The position numbers were made by a program, and so were the translations under genes. A DNA stretch of 64,000 nt, taken from positions 248,001-312,000 of the forward strand of contig NW_027488709.1 of the NCBI RefSeq assembly GCF_050948215.1, given 5' to 3'. The notes under the pieces were generated by a model. That model saw only the letters and a program-made list of their open reading frames with translations. It ran no database searches and was not told where the DNA came from. Position 1 is the first letter of the stretch. Every line of letters starts with the position of its first letter. Below, piece by piece: positions 29,801 through 45,001 of the stretch. Source of the DNA: Halictus rubicundus. Its lineage: Eukaryota; Arthropoda; Insecta; Hymenoptera; Halictidae.

Positions 29801-32800
29801 TTACATACACAAGCTTTTATAACTAGCAAGTCTTAAATTCTATTTTCAAATGTTATCGCAAAGTTATAAATGAGCATTTGTAAGATTACTAGAGGTTCTT
29901 ACAAATAGAGAATAATACCGATTGCCCGGGTCTCACCACGAGGAGGTTGCTGCGCAAGAGACCCGAAAGGAAGCCAGAACGAATTCAATACGCTTCCTTC
30001 TGACTCCCTTTCTTACAACGACGATTTACTATCTTATCAACTAAATTTCGCAGTTCGCTAAATGGGAAAGATTACTTTTCCACAGACGGAAAAGGTCACT
30101 TTACCATTTAGCGTATATCGAGTAATTATTGCGGAGTAAAAGGTGTGAATCGAAGAAGAAGTCTCCGATTCACGGGAGATGAAAAACGAATCAGGCAGAA
30201 GGCTCTGAGTCGCGAGGCAACAATAAAATAATCAGAGCAGAAGGCTATGACCCAAATCAACTAGCGAATTTAACAAACTGAGTCTAACACAATAATTGCT
30301 CGACAACTAATACTAACTTATAAATAATGTGAAATCTTCGATCGATGCGGTGTCTTCGTTCGACGATAACTTTGCTCACATCTGTTATCCTTTATCTGAA
30401 ACAGACTAATAATAATTAGACACAATAAAATCAAGGAACCAAAATGGAAGACGATGAAAAGAAGACAAACCCCGTACATGAGTACGGCCTTCCTAACATG
30501 CACGAGAGTGCGAATCTAACCGGCTTACGAGAGCCAACCTAACACCAGCTCACGAGAGCCAAGCTAACCCCGTACACGAGTACGGCCTACCTAACATGCA
30601 CAAGAGTGCAAATCTAACCGGCTCACGAGAGCCATCCTAAGACCAGCTCACGAGAGCCAAGCTAACCCCGCACACGAGTGCGGCCTACCTAACATGCAGA
30701 AGAGTGCAAATCTAACCGGCTCACGAGAGCCAAACCTAAGACCAGCTCACGAGAGCCAAGCTAACCCCGCACACGAGTGCGGCCTACCTAACATGCACAA
30801 GAGTGCAAATCTAACCGGCTCACGAGAGCCAAACCTAAGACCAGCTCACGAGAGCCAAGCTAACCCCGCACACGAGTGCGGCCTACCTAACATGCACAAG
30901 AGTGCAAATCTAACCGGCTCACGAGAGCCAAACCTAAGACCAGCTCACGAGAGCCAAGCTAACCCCGCACACGAGTGCGGCCTACCTAACATGCACAAGA
31001 GTGCAAATCTAACCGGCTCACGAGAGCCAAACCTAAGACCAGCTCACGAGAGCCAAGCTAACCCCGCACACGAGTGCGGCCTACCTATCACGCACAAGAG
31101 TGCGAAATCTAACCGGCTCACGAGAGCCAAACTAACCCTTTTTCATTGAATGAAAAGGTATTCTGAAACAAAAACTGCGTGTTTCGATTAATAATTGAAA
31201 GAGAGCTGCCTTGAAGGTGAAGATGGGCCAAGAGTAAACAAGGAGAGCATTGAAGGACCTTCAGCTCATCCCGAGGTAGCCTAAAGTAAATTCAGACACA
31301 GTTCAATTACATACACAAGTTTTTATAACTAGCAAGTCTTAAATTCTATTTTCAAATGTTATCGCAAAGTTATAAATGAGCATTTGTAAGATTACTAGAG
31401 GTTCTTACAAATAGAGAATAATACCGATTGCCTGGGTCTCACCACGAGGAGGTTGCTGCGCAAGAGACCCGAAAGGAAGCCAGAACGAATTCAATACGCT
31501 TCCTTCTGACTCCCTTTCTTACAACGACGATTTACTATCTTATCAACTAAATTTCGCAGTTCGCTAAATGGGAAAGATTACTTTTCCACAGACGGAAAAG
31601 GTCACTTTACCATTTAGCGTATATCGAGTAATTATTGCGGAGTAAAAGGTGTGAATCGAAGAAGAAGTCTCCGATTCACGGGAGATGAAAAACGAATCAG
31701 GCAGAAGGCTCTGAGTCGCGAGGCAACAATAAAATAATCAGAGCAGAAGGCTATGACCCAAATCAACTAGCGAATTTAACAAACTGAGTCTAACACAATA
31801 ATTGCTCGACAACTAATACTAACTTATAAATAATGTGCAATCTTCGATCGATGCGGTGTCTTCGTTCGACGATAACTTTGCTCACATCTGTTATCCTTTA
31901 TCTGAAACAGACTAATAATAATTAGACACAATAAAATCAAGGAACCAAAATGGAAGACGATGAAAAGAAGACAAACCCCGTACATGAGTACGGCCTACCT
32001 AACATGCACGAGAGTGCGAATCTAACCGGCTTACGAGAGCCAACCTAACACCAGCTCACGAGAGCCAAGCTAACCCCGTACACGAGTACGGCCTACCTAA
32101 CATGCACAAGAGTGCAAATCTAACCGGCTCACGAGAGCCAAACCTAAGACCAGCTCACGAGAGCCAAGCTAACCCCGCACACGAGTGCGGCCTACCTAAC
32201 ATGCAGAAGAGTGCGAATCTAACCGGCTCACGAGAGCCAAACCTAAGACCAGCTCACGAGAGCCAAGCTAACCCCGCACACGAGTGCGGCCTACCTAATA
32301 TGCAGAAGAGTGCGAATCTAACCAGCTCACGAGAGCCATCCTAAGACCAGCTCACGAGAGCCAAGCTAACCCCGCACACGAGTGCGGCCTACCTAACATG
32401 CACAAGAGTGCAAATCTAACCGGCTCACGAGAGCCAAACCTAAGACCAGCTCACGAGAGCCAAGCTAACCCCGCACACGAGTGCGGCCTACCTAACATGC
32501 ACAAGAGTGCAAATCTAACCGGCTCACGAGAGCCAAACCTAAGACCAGCTCACGAGAGCCAAGCTAACCCCGCACACGAGTGCGGCCTACCTAACATGCA
32601 GAAGAGTGCAAATCTAACCGGCTCACGAGAGCCAAACCTAAGACCAGCTCACGAGAGCCAAGCTAACCCCGTACACGAGTACGGCCTACCTAACATGCAC
32701 AAGAGTGCAAATCTAACCGGCTCACGAGAGCCAAACCTAAGACCAGCTCACGAGAGCCAAGCTAACCCCGCACACGAGTGCGGCTTACCTAACATGCACA

Positions 32801-35800
32801 AGAGTGCAAATCTAACCGGCTCACGAGAGCCAAACCTAAGACCAGCTCACGAGAGCCAAGCTAACCCCGCACACGAGTGCGGCCTACCTAACATGCACAA
32901 GAGTGCAAATCTAACCGGCTCACGAGAGCCAAACCTAAGACCAGCTCACGAGAGCCAAGCTAACCCCGCACACGAGTGCGGCCTACCTATCACGCACAAG
33001 AGTGCGAAATCTAACCGGCTCACGAGAGCCAAACTAACCCTTTTTCATTGAATGAAAAGGTATTCTGAAACAAAAACTGCGTGTTTCGATTAATAATTGA
33101 AAGAGAGCTGCCTTGAAGGTGAAGATGGGCCAAGAGTAAACAAGGAGAGCATTGAAGGACCTTCAGCTCATCCCGAGGTAGCCTAAAGTAAATTCAGACA
33201 CAGTTCAATTACATACACAAGTTTTTATAACTAGCAAGTCTTAAATTCTATTTTCAAATGTTATCGCAAAGTTATAAATGAGCACTTGTAAGATTACTAG
33301 AGGTTCTTACAAATAGAGAATAATACCGATTGCCCGGGTCTCACCACGAGGAGGTTGCTGCGCAAGAGACCCGAAAGGAAGCCAGAACGAATTCAATACG
33401 CTTCCTTCTGACTCCCTTTCTTACAACGACGATTTACTATCTTATCAACTAAATTTCGCAGTTCGCTAAATGGGAAAGATTACTTTTCCACAGACGGAAA
33501 AGGTCACTTTACCATTTAGCGTATATCGAGTAATTATTGCGGAGTAAAAGGTGTGAATCGAAGAAGAAGTCTCCGATTCACGGGAGATGAAAAACGAATC
33601 AGGCAGAAGGCTCTGAGTCGCGAGGCAACAATAAAATAATCAGAGCAGAAGGCTATGACCCAAATCAACTAGCGAATTTAACAAACTGAGTCTAACACAA
33701 TAATTGCTCGACAACTAATACTAACTTATAAATAATGTGAAATCTTCGATCGATGCGGTGTCTTCGTTCGACGATAACTTTGCTCACATCTGTTATCCTT
33801 TATCTGAAACAGACTAATAATAATTAGACACAATAAAATCAAGGAACCAAAATGGAAGACGATGAAAAGAAGACAAACCCCGTACATGAGTACGGCCTAC
33901 CTAACATGCACGAGAGTGCGAATCTAACCGGCTTACGAGAGCCAACCTAACACCAGCTCACGAGAGCCAAGCTAACCCCGTACACGAGTACGGCCTACCT
34001 AACATGCACAAGAGTGCAAATCTAACCGGCTCACGAGAGCCAAACCTAAGACCAGCTCACGAGAGCCAAGCTAACCCCGCACACGAGTGCGGCCTACCTA
34101 ACATGCAGAAGAGTGCGAATCTAACCGGCTCACGAGAGCCAAACCTAAGACCAGCTCACGAGAGCCAAGCTAACCCCGCACACGAGTGCGGCCTACCTAA
34201 TATGCAGAAGAGTGCGAATCTAACCAGCTCACGAGAGCCATCCTAAGACCAGCTCACGAGAGCCAAGCTAACCCCGCACACGAGTGCGGCCTACCTAACA
34301 TGCACAAGAGTGCAAATCTAACCGGCTCACGAGAGCCAAACCTAAGACCAGCTCACGAGAGCCAAGCTAACCCCGCACACGAGTGCGGCCTACCTAATAT
34401 GCAGAAGAGTGCGAATCTAACCAGCTCACGAGAGCCATCCTAAGACCAGCTCACGAGAGCCAAGCTAACCCCGCACACGAGTGCGGCCTACCTAATATGC
34501 AGAAGAGTGCGAATCTAACCAGCTCACGAGAGCCATCCTAAGACCAGCTCACGAGAGCCAAGCTAACCCCGCACACGAGTGCGGCCTACCTAACATGCAG
34601 AAGAGTGCAAATCTAACCGGCTCACGAGAGCCAAACCTAAGACCAGCTCACGAGAGCCAAGCTAACCCCGCACACGAGTGCGGCCTACCTAATATGCAGA
34701 AGAGTGCGAATCTAACCAGCTCACGAGAGCCATCCTAAGACCAGCTCACGAGAGCCAAGCTAACCCCGCACACGAGTGCGGCCTACCTAACATGCACAAG
34801 AGTGCAAATCTAACCGGCTCACGAGAGCCAAACCTAAGACCAGCTCACGAGAGCCAAGCTAACCCCGCACACGAGTGCGGCCTACCTAACATGCACAAGA
34901 GTGCAAATCTAACCGGCTCACGAGAGCCAAACCTAAGACCAGCTCACGAGAGCCAAGCTAACCCCGCACACGAGTGCGGCCTACCTATCACGCACAAGAG
35001 TGCGAAATCTAACCGGCTCACGAGAGCCAAACTAACCCTTTTTCATTGAATGAAAAGGTATTCTGAAACAAAAACTGCGTGTTTCGATTAATAATTGAAA
35101 GAGAGCTGCCTTGAAGGTGAAGATGGGCCAAGAGTAAACAAGGAGAGCATTGAAGGACCTTCAGCTCATCCCGAGGTAGCCTAAAGTAAATTCAGACACA
35201 GTTCAATTACATACACAAGTTTTTATAACTAGCAAGTCTTAAATTCTATTTTCAAATGTTATCGCAAAGTTATAAATGAGCATTTGTAAGATTACTAGAG
35301 GTTCTTACAAATAGAGAATAATACCGATTGCCTGGGTCTCACCACGAGGAGGTTGCTGCGCAAGAGACCCGAAAGGAAGCCAGAACGAATTCAATACGCT
35401 TCCTTCTGACTCCCTTTCTTACAACGACGATTTACTATCTTATCAACTAAATTTCGCAGTTCGCTAAATGGGAAAGATTACTTTTCCACAGACGGAAAAG
35501 GTCACTTTACCATTTAGCGTATATCGAGTAATTATTGCGGAGTAAAAGGTGTGAATCGAAGAAGAAGTCTCCGATTCACGGGAGATGAAAAACGAATCAG
35601 GCAGAAGGCTCTGAGTCGCGAGGCAACAATAAAATAATCAGAGCAGAAGGCTATGACCCAAATCAACTAGCGAATTTAACAAACTGAGTCTAACACAATA
35701 ATTGCTCGACAACTAATACTAACTTATAAATAATGTGAAATCTTCGATCGATGCGGTGTCTTCGTTCGACGATAACTTTGCTCACATCTGTTATCCTTTA

Positions 35801-38800
35801 TCTGAAACAGACTAATAATAATTAGACACAATAAAATCAAGGAACCAAAATGGAAGACGATGAAAAGAAGACAAACCCCGTACATGAGTACGGCCTACCT
35901 AACATGCACGAGAGTGCGAATCTAACCGGCTTACGAGAGCCAACCTAACACCAGCTCACGAGAGCCAAGCTAACCCCGTACACGAGTACGGCCTACCTAA
36001 CATGCACAAGAGTGCAAATCTAACCGGCTCACGAGAGCCAAACCTAAGACCAGCTCACGAGAGCCAAGCTAACCCCGCACACGAGTGCGGCCTACCTAAC
36101 ATGCAGAAGAGTGCGAATCTAACCGGCTCACGAGAGCCAAACCTAAGACCAGCTCACGAGAGCCAAGCTAACCCCGCACACGAGTGCGGCCTACCTAATA
36201 TGCAGAAGAGTGCGAATCTAACCAGCTCACGAGAGCCATCCTAAGACCAGCTCACGAGAGCCAAGCTAACCCCGCACACGAGTGCGGCCTACCTAACATG
36301 CACAAGAGTGCAAATCTAACCGGCTCACGAGAGCCAAACCTAAGACCAGCTCACGAAAGCCAAGCTAACCCCGCACACGAGTGCGGCCTACCTAATATGC
36401 AGAAGAGTGCGAATCTAACCAGCTCACGAGAGCCATCCTAAGACCAGCTCACGAGAGCCAAGCTAACCCCGCACACGAGTGCGGCCTACCTAATATGCAG
36501 AAGAGTGCGAATCTAACCAGCTCACGAGAGCCATCCTAAGACCAGCTCACGAGAGCCAAGCTAACCCCGCACACGAGTGCGGCCTACCTAACATGCAGAA
36601 GAGTGCAAATCTAACCGGCTCACGAGAGCCAAACCTAAGACCAGCTCACGAGAGCCAAGCTAACCCCGCACACGAGTGCGGCCTACCTAATATGCAGAAG
36701 AGTGCGAATCTAACCAGCTCACGAGAGCCATCCTAAGACCAGCTCACGAGAGCCAAGCTAACCCCGCACACGAGTGCGGCCTACCTAACATGCACAAGAG
36801 TGCAAATCTAACCGGCTCACGAGAGCCAAACCTAAGACCAGCTCACGAGAGCCAAGCTAACCCCGCACACGAGTGCGGCCTACCTAACATGCACAAGAGT
36901 GCAAATCTAACCGGCTCACGAGAGCCAAACCTAAGACCAGCTCACGAGAGCCAAGCTAACCCCGCACACGAGTGCGGCCTACCTATCACGCACAAGAGTG
37001 CGAAATCTAACCGGCTCACGAGAGCCAAACTAACCCTTTTTCATTGAATGAAAAGGTATTCTGAAACAAAAACTGCGTGTTTCGATTAATAATTGAAAGA
37101 GAGCTGCCTTGAAGGTGAAGATGGGCCAAGAGTAAACAAGGAGAGCATTGAAGGACCTTCAGCTCATCCCGAGGTAGCCTAAAGTAAATTCAGACACAGT
37201 TCAATTACATACACAAGTTTTTATAACTAGCAAGTCTTAAATTCTATTTTCAAATGTTATCGCAAAGTTATAAATGAGCATTTGTAAGATTACTAGAGGT
37301 TCTTACAAATAGAGAATAATACCGATTGCCTGGGTCTCACCACGAGGAGGTTGCTGCGCAAGAGACCCGAAAGGAAGCCAGAACGAATTCAATACGCTTC
37401 CTTCTGACTCCCTTTCTTACAACGACGATTTACTATCTTATCAACTAAATTTCGCAGTTCGCTAAATGGGAAAGATTACTTTTCCACAGACGGAAAAGGT
37501 CACTTTACCATTTAGCGTATATCGAGTAATTATTGCGGAGTAAAAGGTGTGAATCGAAGAAGAAGTCTCCGATTCACGGGAGATGAAAAACGAATCAGGC
37601 AGAAGGCTCTGAGTCGCGAGGCAACAATAAAATAATCAGAGCAGAAGGCTATGACCCAAATCAACTAGCGAATTTAACAAACTGAGTCTAACACAATAAT
37701 TGCTCGACAACTAATACTAACTTATAAATAATGTGCAATCTTCGATCGATGCGGTGTCTTCGTTCGACGATAACTTTGCTCACATCTGTTATCCTTTATC
37801 TGAAACAGACTAATAATAATTAGACACAATAAAATCAAGGAACCAAAATGGAAGACGATGAAAAGAAGACAAACCCCGTACATGAGTACGGCCTACCTAA
37901 CATGCACGAGAGTGCGAATCTAACCGGCTTACGAGAGCCAACCTAACACCAGCTCACGAGAGCCAAGCTAACCCCGTACACGAGTACGGCCTACCTAACA
38001 TGCACAAGAGTGCAAATCTAACCGGCTCACGAGAGCCAAACCTAAGACCAGCTCACGAGAGCCAAGCTAACCCCGCACACGAGTGCGGCCTACCTAACAT
38101 GCAGAAGAGTGCGAATCTAACCGGCTCACGAGAGCCAAACCTAAGACCAGCTCACGAGAGCCAAGCTAACCCCGCACACGAGTGCGGCCTACCTAATATG
38201 CAGAAGAGTGCGAATCTAACCAGCTCACGAGAGCCATCCTAAGACCAGCTCACGAGAGCCAAGCTAACCCCGCACACGAGTGCGGCCTACCTAACATGCA
38301 CAAGAGTGCAAATCTAACCGGCTCACGAGAGCCAAACCTAAGACCAGCTCACGAGAGCCAAGCTAACCCCGCACACGAGTGCGGCCTACCTAACATGCAC
38401 AAGAGTGCAAATCTAACCGGCTCACGAGAGCCAAACCTAAGACCAGCTCACGAGAGCCAAGCTAACCCCGCACACGAGTGCGGCCTACCTAATATGCAGA
38501 AGAGTGCGAATCTAACCAGCTCACGAGAGCCATCCTAAGACCAGCTCACGAGAGCCAAGCTAACCCCGCACACGAGTGCGGCCTACCTAACATGCAGAAG
38601 AGTGCAAATCTAACCGGCTCACGAGAGCCAAACCTAAGACCAGCTCACGAGAGCCAAGCTAACCCCGTACATGAGTACGGCCTACCTAACATGCACGAGA
38701 GTGCGAATCTAACCGGCTTACGAGAGCCAACCTAACACCAGCTCACGAGAGCCAAGCTAACCCCGTACACGAGTACGGCCTACCTAACATGCACAAGAGT

Positions 38801-41800
38801 GCAAATCTAACCGGCTCACGAGAGCCAAACCTAAGACCAGCTCACGAGAGCCAAGCTAACCCCGCACACGAGTGCGGCCTACCTAACATGCACAAGAGTG
38901 CAAATCTAACCGGCTCACGAGAGCCAAACCTAAGACCAGCTCACGAGAGCCAAGCTAACCCCGCACACGAGTGCGGCCTACCTAACATGCAGAAGAGTGC
39001 AAATCTAACCGGCTCACGAGAGCCAAACCTAAGACCAGCTCACGAGAGCCAAGCTAACCCCGCACACGAGTGCGGCCTACCTAACATGCACAAGAGTGCA
39101 AATCTAACCGGCTCACGAGAGCCAAACCTAAGACCAGCTCACGAGAGCCAAGCTAACCCCGCACACGAGTGCGGCCTACCTAACATGCAGAAGAGTGCAA
39201 ATCTAACCGGCTCACGAGAGCCAAACCTAAGACCAGCTCACGAGAGCCAAGCTAACCCCGCACACGAGTGCGGCCTACCTCACATGCACAAGAGTGCAAA
39301 TCTAACCGGCTCACGAGAGCCAAACCTAAGACCAGCTCACGAGAGCCAAGCTAACCCCGCACACGAGTGCGGCCTACCTATCACGCACAAGAGTGCGAAA
39401 TCTAACCGGCTCACGAGAGCCAAACTAACCCTTTTTCATTGAATGAAAAGGTATTCTGAAACAAAAACTGCGTGTTTCGATTAATAATTGAAAGAGAGCT
39501 GCCTTGAAGGTGAAGATGGGCCAAGAGTAAACAAGGAGAGCATTGAAGGACCTTCAGCTCATCCCGAGGTAGCCTAAAGTAAATTCAGACACAGTTCAAT
39601 TACATACCCAAGTTTTTATAACTAGCAAGTCTTAAATTCTATTTTCAAATGTTATCGCAAAGTTATAAATGAGCAGCTATTAGCTCGATATTATTCTCTA
39701 TTTCGCAGTTCGCTAAATGGGAAAGATTACTTTTCCACAGACGGAAAAGGTCACTTTACCATTTAGCGTATATCGAGTAATTATTGCGGAGTAAAAGGTG
39801 TGAATCGGAGAAGAAGTCTCCGATTCACGGGAGATGAAAAACGAATCAGGCAGAAGGCTCTGAGTCGCGAGGCAACAATAAAATAATCAGAGCAGAAGGC
39901 TATGACCCAAATCAACTAGCGAATTTAACAAACTGAGTCTAACACAATAATTGCTCGACAACTAATACTAACTTATAAATAATGTGAAATCTTCGATCGA
40001 TGCGGTGTCTTCGTTCGACGATAACTTTGCTCACATCTGTTATCCTTTATCTGAAACAGACTAATAATAATTAGACACAATAAAATCAAGGAACCAAAAT
40101 GGAAGACGATGAAAAGAAGACAAACCCCGTACATGAGTACGGCCTACCTAACATGCACGAGAGTGCGAATCTAACCGGCTTACGAGAGCCAACCTAACAC
40201 CAGCTCACGAGAGCCAAGCTAACCCCGTACACGAGTACGGCCTACCTAACATGCACAAGAGTGCAAATCTAACCGGCTCACGAGAGCCAAACCTAAGACC
40301 AGCTCACGAGAGCCAAGCTAACCCCGCACACGAGTGCGGCCTACCTAACATGCAGAAGAGTGTAAATCTAACCGGCTCACGAGAGCCAAACCTAAGACCA
40401 GCTCACGAGAGCCAAGCTAACCCCGCACACGAGTGCGGCCTACCTCACATGCACAAGAGTGCAAATCTAACCGGCTCACGAGAGCCAAACCTAAGACCAG
40501 CTCACGAGAGCCAAGCTAACCCCGCACACGAGTGCGGCCTACCTCACATGCACAAGAGTGCGAAATCTAACCGGCTCACGAGAGCCAAACCTAAGACCAG
40601 CTCACGAGAGCCAAGCTAACCCCGCACACGAGTGCGGCCTACCTAACATGCAGAAGAGTGCAAATCTAACCGGCTCACGAGAGCCAAACCTAAGACCAGC
40701 TCACGAGAGCCAAGCTAACCCCGCACACGAGTGCGGCCTACCTAATATGCAGAAGAGTGCGAATCTAACCGGCTCACGAGAGCCAAACCTAAGACCAGCT
40801 CACGAGAGCCAAGCTAACCCCGTACACGAGTACGGCCTACCTAACATGCACAAGAGTGCAAATCTAACCGGCTCACGAGAGCCAAACCTAAGACCAGCTC
40901 ACGAGAGCCAAGCTAACCCCGCACACGAGTGCGGCCTACCTAATATGCAGAAGAGTGCGAATCTAACCAGCTCACGAGAGCCATCCTAAGACCAGCTCAC
41001 GAGAGCCAAGCTAACCCCGCACACGAGTGCGGCCTACCTAACATGCACAAGAGTGCAAATCTAACCGGCTCACGAGAGCCAAACCTAAGACCAGCTCACG
41101 AGAGCCAAGCTAACCCCGCACACGAGTGCGGCCTACCTAACATGCAGAAGAGTGCAAATCTAACCGGCTCACGAGAGCCAAACCTAAGACCAGCTCACGA
41201 GAGCCAAGCTAACCCCGCACACGAGTGCGGCCTACCTATCACGCACAAGAGTGCGAAATCTAACCGGCTCACGAGAGCCAAACTAACCCTTTTTCATTGA
41301 ATGAAAAGGTATTCTGAAACAAAAACTGCGTGTTTCGATTAATAATTGAAAGAGAGCTGCCTTGAAGGTGAAGATGGGCCAAGAGTAAACAAGGAGAGCA
41401 TTGAAGGACCTTCAGCTCATCCCGAGGTAGCCTAAAGTAAATTCAGACACAGTTCAATTACATACCCAAGTTTTTATAACTAGCAAGTCTTAAATTCTAT
41501 TTTCAAATGTTATCGCAAAGTTATAAATGAGCAGCTATTAGCTCGATATTATTCTCTATTTCGCAGTTCGCTAAATGGGAAAGATTACTTTTCCACAGAC
41601 GGAAAAGGTCACTTTACCATTTAGCGTATATCGAGTAATTATTGCGGAGTAAAAGGTGTGAATCGGAGAAGAAGTCTCCGATTCACGGGAGGTGAAAAAC
41701 GAATCAGGCAGAAGGCTCTGAGTCGCGAGGCAACAATAAAATAATCAGAGCAGAAGGCTATGACCCAAATCAACTAGCGAATTTAACAAACTGAGTCTAA

Positions 41801-42108
41801 CACAATAATTGCTCGACAACTAATACTAACTTATAAATAATGTGAAATCTTCGATCGATGCGGTGTCTTCGTTCGACGATAACTTTGCTCACATCTGTTA
41901 TCCTTTATCTGAAACAGACTAATAATAATTAGACACAATAAAATCAAGGAACCAAAATGGAAGACGATGAAAAGAAGACAAACCCCGTACATGAGTACGG
42001 CCTACCTAACATGCACGAGAGTGCGAATCTAACCGGCTTACGAGAGCCAACCTAACACCAGCTCACGAGAGCCAAGCTAACCCCGTACACGAGTACGGCC
42101 TACCTAAC

Positions 42109-43059
42109 ATGCACAAGAGTGCAAATCTAACCGGCTCACGAGAGCCAAACCTAAGACCAGCTCACGAGAGCCAAGCTAACCCCGCACACGAGTGCGGCCT
42201 ACCTAACATGCAGAAGAGTGCAAATCTAACCGGCTCACGAGAGCCAAACCTAAGACCAGCTCACGAGAGCCAAGCTAACCCCGCACACGAGTGCGGCCTA
42301 CCTAACATGCACAAGAGTGCAAATCTAACCGGCTCACGAGAGCCAAACCTAAGACCAGCTCACGAGAGCCAAGCTAACCCCGCACACGAGTGCGGCCTAC
42401 CTAACATGCAGAAGAGTGCAAATCTAACCGGCTCACGAGAGCCAAACCTAAGACCAGCTCACGAGAGCCAAGCTAACCCCGCACACGAGTGCGGCCTACC
42501 TAACATGCACAAGAGTGCAAATCTAACCGGCTCACGAGAGCCAAACCTAAGACCAGCTCACGAGAGCCAAGCTAACCCCGCACACGAGTGCGGCCTACCT
42601 AACATGCAGAAGAGTGCAAATCTAACCGGCTCACGAGAGCCAAACCTAAGACCAGCTCACGAGAGCCAAGCTAACCCCGCACACGAGTGCGGCCTACCTA
42701 ACATGCACAAGAGTGCAAATCTAACCGGCTCACGAGAGCCAAACCTAAGACCAGCTCACGAGAGCCAAGCTAACCCCGCACACGAGTACGGCCTACCTAA
42801 CATGCAGAAGAGTGCAAATCTAACCGGCTCACGAGAGCCAAACCTAAGACCAGCTCACGAGAGCCAAGCTAACCCCGCACACGAGTGCGGCCTACCTAAC
42901 ATGCAGAAGAGTGCAAATCTAACCGGCTCACGAGAGCCAAACCTAAGACCAGCTCACGAGAGCCAAGCTAACCCCGCACACGAGTGCGGCCTACCTATCA
43001 CGCACAAGAGTGCGAAATCTAACCGGCTCACGAGAGCCAAACTAACCCTTTTTCATTGA
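42109..43059 (+). other. 316-codon open frame across ten monomers
   Basis: Ten successive 99-bp units remain in one frame because none is the 98-bp variant. The encoded 33-residue unit starts M(H/Q)KSANLTGSREPN and ends AHECGLPN. Units alternate strictly between the MHKS and MQKS forms, so the local period is 198 bp. The peptide repeat has no known domain, no signal peptide and no dibasic cleavage sites. The first ATG belongs to a monomer, and the cassette ATG at 41957 stops before it. I think this is a by-product of a length divisible by three rather than a gene. Confidence 0.3.
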
Positions 43060-43867
43060 ATGAAAAGGTATTCTGAAACAAAAACTGCGTGTTTCGATTA
43101 ATAATTGAAAGAGAGCTGCCTTGAAGGTGAAGATGGGCCAAGAGTAAACAAGGAGAGCATTGAAGGACCTTCAGCTCATCCCGAGGTAGCCTAAAGTAAA
43201 TTCAGACACAGTTCAATTACATACCCAAGTTTTTATAACTAGCAAGTCTTAAATTCTATTTTCAAATGTTATCGCAAAGTTATAAATGAGCAGCTATTAG
43301 CTCGATATTATTCTCTATTTCGCAGTTCGCTAAATGGGAAAGATTACTTTTCCACAGACGGAAAAGGTCACTTTACCATTTAGCGTATATCGAGTAATTA
43401 TTGCGGAGTAAAAGGTGTGAATCGGAGAAGAAGTCTCCGATTCACGGGAGATGAAAAACGAATCAGGCAGAAGGCTCTGAGTCGCGAGGCAACAATAAAA
43501 TAATCAGAGCAGAAGGCTATGACCCAAATCAACTAGCAAATTTAACAAGCTGAGTCTAACACAATAATTGCTCGACAACTAATACTAACTTATAAATAAT
43601 GTGAAATCTTCGATCGATGCGGTGTCTTCGTTCGACGATAACTTTGCTCACATCTGTTATCCTTTATCTGAAACAGACTAATAATAATTAGACACAATAA
43701 AATCAAGGAACCAAAATGGAAGACGATGAAAAGAAGACAAACCCCGTACATGAGTACGGCCTACCTAACATGCACGAGAGTGCGAATCTAACCGGCTTAC
43801 GAGAGCCAACCTAACACCAGCTCACGAGAGCCAAGCTAACCCCGTACACGAGTACGGCCTACCTAAC

Positions 43868-44902
43868 ATGCACAAGAGTGCAAATCTAACCGGCTCACGA
43901 GAGCCAAACCTAAGACCAGCTCACGAGAGCCAAGCTAACCCCGCACACGAGTGCGGCCTACCTAACATGCAGAAGAGTGCAAATCTAACCGGCTCACGAG
44001 AGCCAAACCTAAGACCAGCTCACGAGAGCCAAGCTAACCCCGCACACGAGTGCGGCCTACCTAACATGCACAAGAGTGCAAATCTAACCGGCTCACGAGA
44101 GCCAAACCTAAGACCAGCTCACGAGAGCCAAGCTAACCCCGCACACGAGTGCGGCCTACCTAACATGCAGAAGAGTGCAAATCTAACCGGCTCACGAGAG
44201 CCAAACCTAAGACCAGCTCACGAGAGCCAAGCTAACCCCGCACACGAGTGCGGCCTACCTAACATGCACAAGAGTGCAAATCTAACCGGCTCACGAGAGC
44301 CAAACCTAAGACCAGCTCACGAGAGCCAAGCTAACCCCGCACACGAGTGCGGCCTACCTAACATGCAGAAGAGTGCAAATCTAACCGGCTCACGAGAGCC
44401 AAACCTAAGACCAGCTCACGAGAGCCAAGCTAACCCCGCACACGAGTGCGGCCTACCTAACATGCACAAGAGTGCAAATCTAACCGGCTCACGAGAGCCA
44501 AACCTAAGACCAGCTCACGAGAGCCAAGCTAACCCCGCACACGAGTGCGGCCTACCTAACATGCAGAAGAGTGCAAATCTAACCGGCTCACGAGAGCCAA
44601 ACCTAAGACCAGCTCACGAGAGCCAAGCTAACCCCGCACACGAGTGCGGCCTACCTCACATGCACAAGAGTGCAAATCTAACCGGCTCACGAGAGCCAAA
44701 CCTAAGACCAGCTCACGAGAGCCAAGCTAACCCCGCACACGAGTGCGGCCTACCTAACATGCAGAAGAGTGCAAATCTAACCGGCTCACGAGAGCCAAAC
44801 CTAAGACCAGCTCACGAGAGCCAAGCTAACCCCGCACACGAGTGCGGCCTACCTAATATGCAGAAGAGTGCGAATCTAACCAGCTCACGAGAGCCATCCT
44901 AA
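43868..44902 (+). other. 344-codon open frame across eleven monomers
   Basis: This is the longest repeat frame in the array and has the same alternating 33-residue units. It is closed by a 98-bp unit that converts the REPN reading to REPS plus a stop. It is not linked in frame to the preceding cassette ATG. Coding status is doubtful for the same reasons as for the frame at 42109. Confidence 0.3.
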
Positions 44903-45001
44903 GACCAGCTCACGAGAGCCAAGCTAACCCCGCACACGAGTGCGGCCTACCTATCACGCACAAGAGTGCGAAATCTAACCGGCTCACGAGAGCCAAACTA
45001 A

